Notes: generated by a model from the sequence alone, not told the origin. Numbered from the stretch's first letter, positions 1-9,115 are shown. The stretch is DNA of 32,517 bases from Flavobacteriaceae bacterium (GCA_030621915.1 JAUXGV010000010.1:1-32517), one strand, 5' to 3'. Program-made: numbers and translations.

Positions 1-626
1 TCAGTACGCATTCCCAAATAATCATGAAAGAAGTTTTGGTCTACCATAGAACCAACGATTCCCATGGATGAATAACCCAAGGATAAATATGATTTTCCCT
101 TCATTTGAGCAACAGCCAACCCTGCTTTTACGAAACGAAGAATTTTCTCTTTTACATCCTCATGAATTTCGGTATCACCCGTATCCTGAACTTCACGACC
201 GTAAATACTAAAAGTAGGTAAACCTTTTTGTCCATATCCAGCTAAAGCAGCTGCCAGATAAACGGCGCCAGGACGCTCAGTTCCATTAAATCCCCATATT
301 GCTTTTATTGTATTTGGATCAGCATCCATAACCTCTGTGCCATAACACCAGGCCGGTGTAACCGTTAGAGAAACAGTAACACCTTCTTTTTCAAATTTAT
401 CTGCGCATAGTGCAGCTTCAGCAACACCACCAATATTTGAATCTGCAATCACACATTCCACTTTTTCACCACTGGGGAACCTTAAATTATCCTCAATTAA
501 TTTAGCGGCATTTTTAGCCATTTCCATACATTGTTCTTCAAGAGATTCTCTTACGCCTCTTTCCCGTCCATCTATTACCGGACGAATTCCTACTTTTGGT
601 AGCCTGCCTATTAGTCTGTTGCTCAT
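1..626 (-). CDS. fucI: L-fucose isomerase, N-terminal part (cut by window edge)
   Basis: Converts L-fucose to L-fuculose in the cytoplasm; enzymes of this family also isomerise D-arabinose to D-ribulose. The visible 208 residues start at an ATG at 624-626 and follow the family closely: [20 protein letters not shown] near residues 11-30, VTPAWCYG around 88-95, and the [20 protein letters not shown] block around 109-128, followed by [24 protein letters not shown] and [14 protein letters not shown]. The full protein is usually about 590 residues, so nearly two thirds, including the metal-binding C-terminal part, lies outside the window. It is downstream of, and co-directional with, the FGGY kinase at 968-2647, but 341 nt separate them and hold an S23-gene relic. 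No signal peptide. Family assignment is strong; whether the in vivo substrate is L-fucose or D-arabinose is not decided by sequence. Confidence 0.95.
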   Translation of the reverse strand, partial: MSNRLIGRLPKVGIRPVIDGRERGVRESLEEQCMEMAKNAAKLIEDNLRFPSGEKVECVIADSNIGGVAEAALCADKFEKEGVTVSLTVTPAWCYGTEVMDADPNTIKAIWGFNGTERPGAVYLAAALAGYGQKGLPTFSIYGREVQDTGDTEIHEDVKEKILRFVKAGLAVAQMKGKSYLSLGYSSMGIVGSMVDQNFFHDYLGMRT

Positions 627-640
627 AATTTTAAATTTAA

Positions 641-672
641 TGATTTAATGAATGAATGATTTAATGAATGAA
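641..672. repeat. Perfect 16-bp tandem duplication
   Basis: The unit TGATTTAATGAATGAA occurs twice head to tail (641-656 and 657-672), just upstream of the fucI start codon and directly next to the 3' end of the S23-type relic. It is rich in GAATGA words, while the other side of the relic (912-974) is rich in TCATTC words, so the two flanks are partly complementary and could pair in a transcript. Confidence 0.85.
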
Positions 673-677
673 TAAAA

Positions 678-911
678 TTAATTTGACATGGAATTTCTTG
701 CTTTTGATGTTATTTTTATTAATTCATTGACTTCTTTTAATAACCTCTCTAATTCCGAAGTTTCCTTAGATAATAGTGTATCTTTAATTACTTCAAACCA
801 AAATTCTGATTCATCAGATTCTTCAACCACTATACTTATTTTACTAAAGAATTCTTTTTTTGATCTCGCTCTACAAGCAGCCCTATGATTTAATTTTTTC
901 TGTTTTCTCCT
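678..911 (-). pseudogene. Decayed S23-type four-helix-bundle protein gene
   Basis: Reading the minus strand from 911 to a TAA at 678-680 gives an open frame of about 77 codons. It contains HRAACRARSKKEFFSKISIV, then EESDESEFWFEVIKDTLL and a C-terminal LKEVNELIKITSKA helix. This matches the second half of the four-helix-bundle / 23S rRNA intervening-sequence (S23) family, in which NYRAACRARSK...F..K...V.EEADE...W is characteristic. An in-frame TGA lies immediately upstream (912-914), there is no usable start codon in the conserved part, and the first roughly 45 residues normally present are missing. It is therefore a 5'-truncated relic. Such genes are best known inside 23S rRNA but also occur as solitary intergenic copies in Bacteroidota. 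It sits between fucI and the kinase and is flanked by short complementary repeats. Confidence 0.75.
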
Positions 912-974
912 TCACTCATTCTATCATTCCCTCATTCTCTCATTCAATACTTTAATCGTTCAATACTTTATTCA
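912..974. repeat. Degenerate TCATTC repeats and an imperfect 16-bp tandem repeat
   Basis: CTCATTC/TCATTC words recur at about 8-11 bp intervals from 915 to 947. They are followed by two imperfect 16-bp copies, TTCAATACTTTAATCG (943-958) and TTCAATACTTTATTCA (959-974), the second of which overlaps the stop codon of the FGGY kinase gene. The words are complementary to the GAATGA-rich repeat on the other side of the S23-type relic. Confidence 0.6.
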
Positions 975-2647
975 TTACTTGATTCATTTTTAATCTGAAT
1001 TAAATCCTTCATGACAGCGTACATTTCTATTTGACTTCCTTCAATACCAAAGGCATTATGTAATTTTTTGTAAAGTGTATATAATTTGTCGTAGATAATA
1101 ACATGGTCTGAAATTGGCTGATACACTTTATCCAATACTTCACAACTTCTACTAGACAGTTCAGTATATGAAATATTTTCACCATTTTCCGAATAGGCGG
1201 AATGGGCTCCCATTAAAGCCGCTCCTAAAGCAACGGTTTCATCAATTGCGGCAATTTTCATCGGCTTGTTGATAATGTCAGCATAGATCTGCATAAATAA
1301 TGGATTTTTATGGGTTATCCCGCCACAATTTACTATTTCATTGATTACAACACCTTGGCGTTCCATATCTTCAATGATAACTTTAGCTCCAAAGGCAGTA
1401 CTTTCAATTAAAGCTCTATAGATCTCATAGTCTTTTGTTTGTAAGCTTTGACCAATCATCAGGCCCGATAATATGGAATCAGAAAGAATACATCTATTTC
1501 CATTGTTCCAATCCAGAGCTATCAAACCACTTGATCCAACTTTTAATTTTTGAGCTTCTTTGGTTAATTCGCTATGAGATTTGGTGTTTTTAATTACATC
1601 ATTAATAAACCAATTTAAAATATCACCAACTGCACTTTGACCGGATTCTATTCCATAAAAACCTGGTAATACAGATTCAGTTGCAACGCTTGCAACTCCT
1701 TTAATATTTGAATTTCCTATATGTAGATCTCCCAAAACAAGATCGCAGGTAGAAGTGCCAATAATTTTCACCAAACTGCCCTCTTTTATTCCAGAGCCAA
1801 TGGCTCCGGCATGGGCATCTAAAATCCCCATGGCAATAGGAATTCCTTGAGGCATACCAAATTCATTTGCCCATTCCTTGGATAATATTCCACTATTATT
1901 TTCAATGGAAAATGTTTTCGCTGGTAATGTTTTTAAAACTTTAAGAAGATCTGGATGTAATATTTTTATAAATTCAGAATCAGGAAAACCATTCCAGTCA
2001 TCATTGTATAAACCCTTGTGCCCAGCAGCGCATACATTTCTTTTAATTGTGTTGGCATCCTTAACTCCGGCCAATACTGCGGGAATATAATCACTTAATT
2101 CCAGCCAAGTATATGCAGCATCAAACACATTTTGATCAATATTCCGGCAGTGCAATATCTTTGCCCAAAACCATTCCGAAGAATATGCTCCACCAATTTT
2201 ATCCAAATATTGAGGCCTATTTTTACCAATGGTTTTAGTTATAAAATCTGCTTCGTGGTGGGAAGTATGATCTTTCCACATCCATGCATAGGCATTTAGA
2301 TTGTTTTTAAATTCTTTTAAGGAAGACAAAGGTATTAACTCTTTAGTAACTGGTAAGGGAGTAGAGCCCGTTGCATCAACTCCTATTCCCGAAACGTTTG
2401 ACATTTCAATACCCAACTCGTTATTTTTTAATTTAGCCTTTCCCAAAGCTTTCTTCATGGATTGAACATAGTCCATAGCATTTTGTCGAGCCAGTAAACT
2501 ATTAGAATCAGAAAGGTAAACACCATTTGCACCCTGCTCATAAGTATGTTCTACGGAGGATAAAACTTTTCCATTATTTAAATCCATGGTCAATACCCGG
2601 ACGGCTGTTGATCCGAAATCTATTCCTAAAACTGTTTTATTTTTCAT
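968..2647 (-). CDS. FGGY-family carbohydrate kinase, ribulokinase-like
   Basis: ATP-dependent phosphorylation of a ketose in the cytoplasm. At 559 residues it has the length of ribulokinases rather than of the shorter xylulo- or fuculokinases (about 480-500). Visible motifs are the N-terminal nucleotide-binding strand LGIDFGSTAVRVL (residues 7-19), GVDATGSTPLPV (89-100), the ribulokinase-typical WKDHTSHHEA (124-133) and GGAYSSEWFWAKILH (152-166), the FGGY signature with the expected catalytic base Asp277 in GILDAHAGAIGSG, GTSTCD (297-302), and GGITHKNPLFMQIYAD (442-457). The start ATG follows a TAAATTTG element by about 60 nt. With fucI downstream, the pair could run D-arabinose to D-ribulose to ribulose 5-phosphate, or L-fucose to L-fuculose 1-phosphate if the kinase accepts fuculose. 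The sequence favours a ribulokinase; the substrate is inferred. Confidence 0.88.
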   Translation of the reverse strand: MKNKTVLGIDFGSTAVRVLTMDLNNGKVLSSVEHTYEQGANGVYLSDSNSLLARQNAMDYVQSMKKALGKAKLKNNELGIEMSNVSGIGVDATGSTPLPVTKELIPLSSLKEFKNNLNAYAWMWKDHTSHHEADFITKTIGKNRPQYLDKIGGAYSSEWFWAKILHCRNIDQNVFDAAYTWLELSDYIPAVLAGVKDANTIKRNVCAAGHKGLYNDDWNGFPDSEFIKILHPDLLKVLKTLPAKTFSIENNSGILSKEWANEFGMPQGIPIAMGILDAHAGAIGSGIKEGSLVKIIGTSTCDLVLGDLHIGNSNIKGVASVATESVLPGFYGIESGQSAVGDILNWFINDVIKNTKSHSELTKEAQKLKVGSSGLIALDWNNGNRCILSDSILSGLMIGQSLQTKDYEIYRALIESTAFGAKVIIEDMERQGVVINEIVNCGGITHKNPLFMQIYADIINKPMKIAAIDETVALGAALMGAHSAYSENGENISYTELSSRSCEVLDKVYQPISDHVIIYDKLYTLYKKLHNAFGIEGSQIEMYAVMKDLIQIKNESSNE

Positions 2648-2709
2648 AATAAATCGTAAAACTTAATTCCTGTATAAAATTCAATTAAATGCGTGGTTAA
2701 TTTACAAAA

Positions 2710-2717
2710 CAAATTTA
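2710..2717 (-). promoter_or_regulatory. TAAATTTG, -7-like element for the kinase gene
   Basis: On the minus strand this octamer fits the Bacteroidota -7 consensus TAnnTTTG and lies 63 nt upstream of the kinase ATG. I do not see a clean TTG -33 box at the expected 17-23 nt spacing, so it is only a candidate. Confidence 0.3.
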
Positions 2718-2750
2718 AATTTTAAAAAATAAATGAACGGTTAACATATT

Positions 2751-2804
2751 ATGCATTTTGAATAATATAACTGCAATTAAAACATGCTATTAGTTATAGT
2801 TTTG
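2751..2804 (+). promoter_or_regulatory. Candidate promoter: ATGCATTTT plus TAGTTTTG
   Basis: The -7-like element TAGTTTTG (2797-2804) fits TAnnTTTG, and ATGCATTTT begins 46 nt before it (2751). The same two words with exactly the same 46-nt offset recur at 14520-14573, upstream of another gene for an exported protein. The start codon of the next gene is at 2926. No convincing -33 TTG is present. Confidence 0.4.
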
Positions 2805-2925
2805 TTTGTGTTATAGGATAATTAATACAAATAACTGTTGCAATTTATTTGTCAATGTTTTTTTGTTTAATTTTATTTACATTTTTAGTTAATTCATTGC
2901 CAAAAACTCATCAAATTATAGTTAT

Positions 2926-4056
2926 ATGAAAAATTTAATTTTAATTATTGCCATTATTGTTATCTCTCAAAGGATGATTGCTCAAAGGGCTAACAAAATT
3001 GCTTTCGGACCCTATATTCAACAAATGAGTACCAAGGATGTTACTTTAAGTTGGTCAACTCTTGAAGGTGAATCTATAATTATTGATCCCTTGGGTAAGA
3101 AGGATACTATTCGTGAATACCAACAGCATCAAATTCATTTGGCAAATTTAAAGCCCAATACCAGTTATTCTTATGATGTTTTGAATGATGGTTCAGATGA
3201 AGGAAAAGGTGTTTTAACCACCTTTCCGGATAAGATTATCCCATTTAATTTTGTGGCTATCGGTGATTCACGAAACAGACATGATGTGCATGCAAAAATT
3301 GTTAAAAAAATGATGGAGAAGAATCCAAGGTTTGTTGTCAATTCTGGAGATTTAGTCGCAAATGGAAGGTCTATTGGCGATTGGGAAGCTTTCTTTAAAG
3401 TAAATAAAGAAATGATGAAAAACACACCTTACTACCCGGTATTAGGCAACCATGAAAAAGATTCACCTTATTATTATGATTTCTTCGATTTACCGAATAA
3501 TGAACGTTATTATTACTTTACTGTAGGGGATGCTCTATTTATTGTATTGGATAGTGAAGGAATCCAAATCGATGAACCTAATTATATAAGTGATGCAAAT
3601 AGTGATACCTTTTGGCAAAAAGCCTTTTCAGAATATTTTGATACACAAAAAAAATGGTTGGAAAAAGTATTGGAATTAAACAATGAGGCCGGTTTTATTT
3701 TTGTATTCCAACACAAGCCCTTATATAGTGTAAAGAAAAGTAGAGTGGAAGAATCTATTATGACACGTAAATTTTGGGGAGATATATTTGAGCGACATGG
3801 AGTTCAGGTTTTCTTAAACGGTCATGATCATCATTACCATCATGCAATGGCAAACGGCGTACATTTTATAACGGCAGCAGGAGCGGGTGCTCCATTGTAT
3901 AAAGTTGATGCGCCGCAACCGGAAACAATTAAATACAAAGAGATAGAACATTTTGTAAACGTTGAAGTGAATGAAAAAAATGCTGTTCTACATGTGATTG
4001 ATATTGATGGAAACGAATTTGATACGATTACAGTGAAAAGAAGAGATACGAAGTAG
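2926..4056 (+). CDS. Exported calcineurin-like metallophosphoesterase with N-terminal FN3-like domain
   Basis: A secreted or periplasmic phosphoesterase of 376 residues. A signal peptide (hydrophobic residues 3-14, likely cleavage after IAQ at 18-20) is followed by a short purple-acid-phosphatase-type beta-sandwich (about 24-100: FGPYIQQMSTKDVTLSWST, then LKPNTSYSYDV). The dinuclear metal-site motifs of the calcineurin-like fold come next in order: GD at 113-114, NSGD at 139-142, GNHE at 174-177, QH at 262-263 and NGHDHH at 298-303. All expected metal ligands are present, so activity is likely; the substrate (phosphomonoester or diester) is unknown. It is the first of three such genes in 8 kb, each with a different accessory architecture. 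It is preceded by a candidate promoter and followed by a 175-nt spacer. Confidence 0.9.
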   Translation: MKNLILIIAIIVISQRMIAQRANKIAFGPYIQQMSTKDVTLSWSTLEGESIIIDPLGKKDTIREYQQHQIHLANLKPNTSYSYDVLNDGSDEGKGVLTTFPDKIIPFNFVAIGDSRNRHDVHAKIVKKMMEKNPRFVVNSGDLVANGRSIGDWEAFFKVNKEMMKNTPYYPVLGNHEKDSPYYYDFFDLPNNERYYYFTVGDALFIVLDSEGIQIDEPNYISDANSDTFWQKAFSEYFDTQKKWLEKVLELNNEAGFIFVFQHKPLYSVKKSRVEESIMTRKFWGDIFERHGVQVFLNGHDHHYHHAMANGVHFITAAGAGAPLYKVDAPQPETIKYKEIEHFVNVEVNEKNAVLHVIDIDGNEFDTITVKRRDTK

Positions 4057-4098
4057 TGAAGTATTTGGTTACTATTAATATACCATATAATAATTCAT

Positions 4099-4200
4099 CT
4101 ATTCCAGTTTTAATTTGATGGGTTCTTCTTCATTAACATAGGCGAATTCGAATTCAGAAGATTTGAATAGCATGCCAATTTTATAAATTCGCTTAGATAT
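4099..4200 (-). other. Short protein-like open frame, possible gene tail
   Basis: A minus-strand frame of 33 codons between a stop at about 4203 and a TAG at 4099-4101 encodes IGMLFKSSEFEFAYVNEEEP followed by IKLKLE. The composition looks protein-like rather than random, but there is no start codon within a full-length gene and I do not recognise the family. It may be the last remnant of a lost gene between the two phosphoesterase genes. Confidence 0.25.
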
Positions 4201-4270
4201 TTGCTACATGTAAATTGGGATTCTAGGCAAATTGTCTCGTGTAACAATAGTATATCTAAATTTGATTGAA

Positions 4271-6574
4271 GTGAAACAAACAACCTTAAAATTCAGTATC
4301 TTTTTATTAATAATAAATTTAACCATTTGTGCTCAATCAAAAATGATTATTCAAGAGTTGGAACCTCATCCTTATCTTGAAATAAATGAGTGGTTGGCCC
4401 ATGAAGGGGAATTGACCATTCAAGAAGTGATGAAGGATAATTCATCGATTTGGAAAAAAGAGAATTTGAATATACCTTTTTGGGATAAACAAGGAATCAA
4501 ATGGTTTAAACAAGAAGTAATCATCCCAAAATCTTTTGAGGGACTAGATATCATTCTCCATTTTCATGTTAGTCCTTCAGCTACTGTATATGTTGATGGC
4601 AAAGAACTGTTTCAGGTAAGTGGTTATCGCAACAAGGCTGTACTAACATATGCCGCTAAAACAGGGAAAAAATATAGTATTCAAATCAAAAGCAGAAATG
4701 GTAATTATAACAGCCGATTTTTCAATGCAAGATTAGTAGGTATGCCTGTAGGGTATGGTGAATTCTTGTCTTCATTTGACATACAGGCTCCTAAAACCGG
4801 GAATATTTTGAATGATTGGAAGTTTAAAATGAAGGCTAATGATGATGCTTCTCAAATGAATTTTGATGATTCCAATTGGGAAGAAAGAAAATTAAACAAT
4901 AGTTGGCGTGGTGAGTATCAACATGCCTGGTATAGAAAGGAACTAAAGATACCGAATGTGATTGATGGTTTTAAAGTAGAAGGAAGAGCAATACGATTAA
5001 CAATAAATGCAAATGACAAAGGCGAAATATGGATTAATGGGAAATTTTTTCAAAAGTTTAGAGGAGGTGAAGGCAATATTATGCTTACCAATTCAGCTAA
5101 AGTTAATGAATCCTTAAACATTGCAATTAAAGTAACTAACGAATGGGGTAGTGGAGATTTAGGTAGTGTTAAAATAATAACGGATGAGGCATATAAACTG
5201 GGAATTGCTTATAAGTCAATGAAATTGAACTTTGATAGGTTGGACAGATATTGTGAAAGGCATCCTACTCCTGACATGAAAATAGTTAATGAGGTTATAA
5301 AAGTGATTCAAGATAATAAGGAATCAGATGATGCTGAAATTATTAATTATGCTAATAATGCAATGAAAGGTGTAGCTACAAAATTATTGGATCAACCAGC
5401 CTTTTTAATTCCTCCCTATATACAAAATGTTCAAGAGGAAAGTGTTACGATAATGTGGGAAACAGCATATCCCAGTTATGGTAAGGTTTTGTATGGGCAA
5501 GCTGGTAGATTTGATAAGGTTGTAAAGGAAAATGAAATTTTAAAAACCATGCATGAGGTTACTCTGGTAGGACTTCAGGGAAGTGAAAGGTATAATTATA
5601 AAGTGGAGATATTTAATTTAACCAGTGTTATCAACACCTTTCAAACTAAGAAGGATAAAAATGAATCCATTAAGATTATAGCTTATGGCGATAATAGATC
5701 TTACCCCAAAGTACATGAGAATCTGGTAAAGATGATGGCCAAAGAAAATGCGGATTTGATTTTAAATGTTGGAGATGTTGTATCCAAAGGTGTAAATGAA
5801 ATGGAATGGATTGATGAGTATTTTTATCCTCTCCGTCATGTCAGTGGCTCCATCCCGACGTATATTGCAATAGGAAATCATGAATATGGAGGTTTTGGTG
5901 GTACAAGGCTTGTTCCTCCTTTTGAAAAATATGTCAATAATCCTTTAAATTCTGCCGGAAGCACCGAATATTTTTATTCTGTTGACTATGGAAATTCACA
6001 TTTTATTTTTTTAGATCCGAACAAGGCAAATTTTACTGAAGGAGAAGGGATCGCCATAAACAGCCAGCAATACAATTGGTTTATAAAAGATTTAAAAGAT
6101 GCCAACAAGAAAAGTGAATGGATTTTTGCCTTAATGCATCAACCCCCATATTCCGAAGCATGGTCAGGTGGACCTTATGATGGTGAACCACCTTTACGAA
6201 AGTATATTGTTCCAATCATGGAGGCAAATCATGTGGATATGGTTTTAAGTGGACATACGCACGACTATGAAAGAGGTTTACCTCATCCACCATATGACCC
6301 CAAAACAGGTAAAGGTAATAATGCGGCCTATGTGATTACAGGGGGTGGAGGTTCTAATTTAGACAATCATAAATATTATGAATGGGAACAGATTGATTTT
6401 CCAGATCATAAGGCTACCTTAGATAATAATGAAACCGATGAGGGTGAGTATTATATTTATCACTATGTTGTTATGGAAATAAACGGTAAACATTTAAAGT
6501 ATACGGCAAGAAAAATGAATGGAGATGGAAGTGATGGTGGAATTATAGATAGTTTTGAATTGAAACATGACTAA
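4271..6574 (+). CDS. Large exported purple-acid-phosphatase-like metallophosphoesterase with beta-sandwich modules
   Basis: A secreted phosphoesterase of about 767 residues. I chose the GTG at 4271 because it gives a clean signal peptide ([21 protein letters not shown]); an in-frame TTG at 4232 would add 13 polar residues in front. Two galactose-binding-like beta-sandwich modules occupy roughly residues 25-165 ([24 protein letters not shown]) and 175-315 ([31 protein letters not shown]). A helical linker and an FN3-like domain follow (about 380-460: [17 protein letters not shown]). The catalytic domain shows YGDN with Asp474, VGD with Asp502, GNHE with Asn536 and His537, HQPP with His623, and GHTHDYERG with His662 and His664. 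The last motif is typical of purple acid phosphatases. The two sandwich modules probably bind carbohydrate, which hints at a phosphorylated glycan rather than a small molecule; this is inference. Confidence 0.88.
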   Translation: MKQTTLKFSIFLLIINLTICAQSKMIIQELEPHPYLEINEWLAHEGELTIQEVMKDNSSIWKKENLNIPFWDKQGIKWFKQEVIIPKSFEGLDIILHFHVSPSATVYVDGKELFQVSGYRNKAVLTYAAKTGKKYSIQIKSRNGNYNSRFFNARLVGMPVGYGEFLSSFDIQAPKTGNILNDWKFKMKANDDASQMNFDDSNWEERKLNNSWRGEYQHAWYRKELKIPNVIDGFKVEGRAIRLTINANDKGEIWINGKFFQKFRGGEGNIMLTNSAKVNESLNIAIKVTNEWGSGDLGSVKIITDEAYKLGIAYKSMKLNFDRLDRYCERHPTPDMKIVNEVIKVIQDNKESDDAEIINYANNAMKGVATKLLDQPAFLIPPYIQNVQEESVTIMWETAYPSYGKVLYGQAGRFDKVVKENEILKTMHEVTLVGLQGSERYNYKVEIFNLTSVINTFQTKKDKNESIKIIAYGDNRSYPKVHENLVKMMAKENADLILNVGDVVSKGVNEMEWIDEYFYPLRHVSGSIPTYIAIGNHEYGGFGGTRLVPPFEKYVNNPLNSAGSTEYFYSVDYGNSHFIFLDPNKANFTEGEGIAINSQQYNWFIKDLKDANKKSEWIFALMHQPPYSEAWSGGPYDGEPPLRKYIVPIMEANHVDMVLSGHTHDYERGLPHPPYDPKTGKGNNAAYVITGGGGSNLDNHKYYEWEQIDFPDHKATLDNNETDEGEYYIYHYVVMEINGKHLKYTARKMNGDGSDGGIIDSFELKHD

Positions 6575-6600
6575 GTTTCGCAATTCTTAATAATTGAAAA

Positions 6601-6629
6601 GTATTATTATTCCTAGGGTAAAATAATAC
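6601..6629. terminator. AT-rich inverted repeat downstream of the phosphoesterase gene
   Basis: GTATTATT (6601-6608) and AATAATAC (6622-6629) form a perfect 8-bp stem with a 13-nt loop that itself contains the palindrome CCTAGG. It starts 26 nt after the stop codon at 6574. There is no following T-run, so a terminator role is weakly supported. Confidence 0.25.
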
Positions 6630-6769
6630 CTAACTTATAGAGAATCGGGTATAACGGAAATGATTGAATAATTTTAGTTATATCTTGATTTATTCAATTC
6701 GAATTAATTTTTCTTCTTCAATTACCCCATAGAAATGGATCGGGATTTAATTAAAAACATTATTAAAAA

Positions 6770-9115
6770 ATGAATTTATTGTTGAAAAACTCAAAGTTAA
6801 TCATTCTCTTACTAATATGTATATCCTGTTCTAAGCCAATTGATAAAGAATTAAATCTGTCTAATGCCATCATCTTGGTTTCTCCAAGTATTAAAATGCC
6901 TGTTCGTGAAACTGCCGGAAATATACTCATTGAAGAAATTGAAAAAAGAACTTCTTTACAGCTTCAAATAGTTGATAATTGGAATGCCAACACAATTATT
7001 GCATTAGCACTTACTTCAGATATGAATTTGTATGGCGAGACGATTCCGAATCGTAAGGGTGATGATTTACCTGAATTAAAAAAAGAGGGATATAGAATTG
7101 TGCATGAGATAAAAAACGGGAAGAATATATTATGGATTACCGGTGGAGACGCCAGAGGTGTTCTTTTCGGAATCGGTAAATTGTTAAGAACCGCTATCAT
7201 GGTAAAAGGTAAAATTTCTGTCAGTCAAAAAATAGATGTATCAACATCTCCCGAATATGGCTTACGAGGACATCAGTTTGGCTATAGAAATACCGCGAAT
7301 TCATGGGATTCATGGACTGTGGAGCAGTTTGATCAGCACTTTAGAGAGCAGGTGCTTTTTGGTGCCAATAGTTTTGAAAATATCCCTCTTCAAAAACCCA
7401 CTTCTAGCCCACATTTTAAGGTGAACCCTCAAGAAATGGAAGTAAGCCTAAGCAATATATGTAAAAAATATGATGCGGAGTATTGGGTTTGGACTCCGGC
7501 ACCCCATGATTTAACCATTGAAAATGCACATAATAAGGGTTTAGAAGCTCAAGAATCTTTTTTTGCAGCATGCCCAAGATTGGACGGATTATTTGTTCCC
7601 GGTGGAGATCCTGGTGAAAACCATCCTTCAGTATTGATACCGTTTTTAAAAGACTTGGCACAGATCTTAAAAAAGTATCATCCTGAAGCGGGAATTTGGG
7701 TATCACTTCAAGGCTTTAATGAGGAAAAGGTTGACTATTTCTTTAATTATTTAGAAGAGAATAGTCCGGATTGGCTTACGGGTTTGGTATATGGGCCAAG
7801 CAGTCCTCCAATTGATGAAGAAAGAAAAAGATTGCCCAAAAAATATAAGCATAGATCGTATCCTGATATTACCCATACTGTTAGATGTTCTTACCCGGTA
7901 GAAAGGTGGGATCAAGCCTTTGCATTAACTTTAGGAAGAGAACCATGTAACCCTCAACCTAATTATTATAAGAAAGTTCATAATAAAGATGCAATTTACT
8001 CTGATGGTTTTTTATCCTATTCAGATGGTACTCATGACGATGTAAATAAAGTCTTATGGAGTCAAGTAGGTTGGGACTCAAAAGCAGACGTTAGAAACAT
8101 AATGGTAGAATATTGCCGATTCTTTTTTGGTTCCAAAGTAGCAGAGACTGCGGCCGATGGTATTCTTGGTTTGGAACAAAATTGGGTGGGTCCAGTAATA
8201 GGAAATAAAGTTATTGGAGAAACACTGGAGCTTTGGAAAAAATTGGAAGGAGAAAACCCACAACTTGCTGAAAATTGGAGGTGGCAACAATTAGTGATGC
8301 GGGCTTATTATGATGCTTATATACAAGACAGATTAGTTTATGAAAAAAATCTTGAGATGGTAGCATATCAAATTTTAGACAAAGCAAATACAATTGGAGC
8401 TGATAAAGCAATGATAGACGCGTTAAATCATATTCAGAAAGCCGATAGAGAATTTGTTTCTCAAGACCTAAAACAAAGAGTATTCGAATTGGCCGAAGAT
8501 TTATTTCAATCTGTTGGAGCCCAAACAAGTGTGGAAAAATATAAGGCCTCAGGAGCAGAAAGAGGTGCCATTTTAGACTTTATAGATTATCCATTGAATA
8601 ATAGATGGTGGTTGGAAGATAAGTTTAAAGAGATTGAACAATTAAAATCAGAACAAGCGAAAATATCGAAACTCGATTTTATTAGAAACTATGAAAACCC
8701 TGGTGAAGGAAGTTTTTATGATAATATCTCAAGTGCAGATGCCAAACATGTGACTTCAGAAACTGATGATGCGATTGATTATTTATGGGAAAACAATGGT
8801 TTAAGTAGAAAAAGGCTTTCAACACAGTTGTTTCAATTCAGCCCGGTTTTAGAATATGACGAGCTAGATTCAAATACTGATTATATGATTAGAGTTTCAG
8901 GATATGGTGAGGCTTTATTAAGAGCCAATGGTAAAAGATTAAAACCAACTAAATATGAAAAAGGATTTGAGGAATTTAAAGAATTCCCCTTGCCTAAAGA
9001 TTTAATAAAAGATGGAAAATTAAAAATCACATTTGATAAGCCAGATGAAGAACATCTCAATTGGAGAAAACAATCAAGAGTGACCGATGTATGGATTTTG
9101 CAAATGAACAATTGA
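6770..9115 (+). CDS. Lipoprotein with GH20/GH67-type N-terminal domain and glycosidase-like barrel
   Basis: A predicted outer-membrane or periplasmic lipoprotein of 781 residues. The lipobox ICIS-Cys20 ends the signal peptide. Residues about 30-150 look like the zincin-like domain that precedes the barrel in GH20 hexosaminidases and GH67/GH115 glucuronidases (VRETAGNILIEEIEKR, EGYRIVHEI, LWITGGDARGVLFGIGKLL). Residues about 160-480 look like a TIM barrel (YGLRGHQFGYR, YDAEYWVWTPAP, LDGLFVPGGDPGENHP at 271-286, GIWVSLQGFN). Acidic residues Asp280 and Glu283 in the GGDPGE motif are conspicuous candidates for catalysis. A helical region (about 480-640) and a C-terminal beta-sandwich (about 680-781) follow. 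I cannot assign a CAZy family or substrate. It sits between two phosphoesterase genes and upstream of a sulfatase gene, which supports a role in degrading a decorated glycan. Confidence 0.7.
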   Translation: MNLLLKNSKLIILLLICISCSKPIDKELNLSNAIILVSPSIKMPVRETAGNILIEEIEKRTSLQLQIVDNWNANTIIALALTSDMNLYGETIPNRKGDDLPELKKEGYRIVHEIKNGKNILWITGGDARGVLFGIGKLLRTAIMVKGKISVSQKIDVSTSPEYGLRGHQFGYRNTANSWDSWTVEQFDQHFREQVLFGANSFENIPLQKPTSSPHFKVNPQEMEVSLSNICKKYDAEYWVWTPAPHDLTIENAHNKGLEAQESFFAACPRLDGLFVPGGDPGENHPSVLIPFLKDLAQILKKYHPEAGIWVSLQGFNEEKVDYFFNYLEENSPDWLTGLVYGPSSPPIDEERKRLPKKYKHRSYPDITHTVRCSYPVERWDQAFALTLGREPCNPQPNYYKKVHNKDAIYSDGFLSYSDGTHDDVNKVLWSQVGWDSKADVRNIMVEYCRFFFGSKVAETAADGILGLEQNWVGPVIGNKVIGETLELWKKLEGENPQLAENWRWQQLVMRAYYDAYIQDRLVYEKNLEMVAYQILDKANTIGADKAMIDALNHIQKADREFVSQDLKQRVFELAEDLFQSVGAQTSVEKYKASGAERGAILDFIDYPLNNRWWLEDKFKEIEQLKSEQAKISKLDFIRNYENPGEGSFYDNISSADAKHVTSETDDAIDYLWENNGLSRKRLSTQLFQFSPVLEYDELDSNTDYMIRVSGYGEALLRANGKRLKPTKYEKGFEEFKEFPLPKDLIKDGKLKITFDKPDEEHLNWRKQSRVTDVWILQMNN

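Noticed and set aside
641-672. Short repeats as a possible CRISPR array
   Set aside because: Only two 16-bp units directly abutting, with no spacers and no cas genes.
688-888. Plus-strand open frame of 66 codons beginning at an ATG
   Set aside because: It is antisense to the S23-type relic, whose minus-strand frame has clear family similarity; the plus-strand product has no recognisable pattern.
7416-8528. Several minus-strand open frames of 70-105 codons
   Set aside because: They lie wholly inside the glycosidase-like lipoprotein gene on the plus strand, whose product has a lipobox and coherent domains; the antisense products look random.
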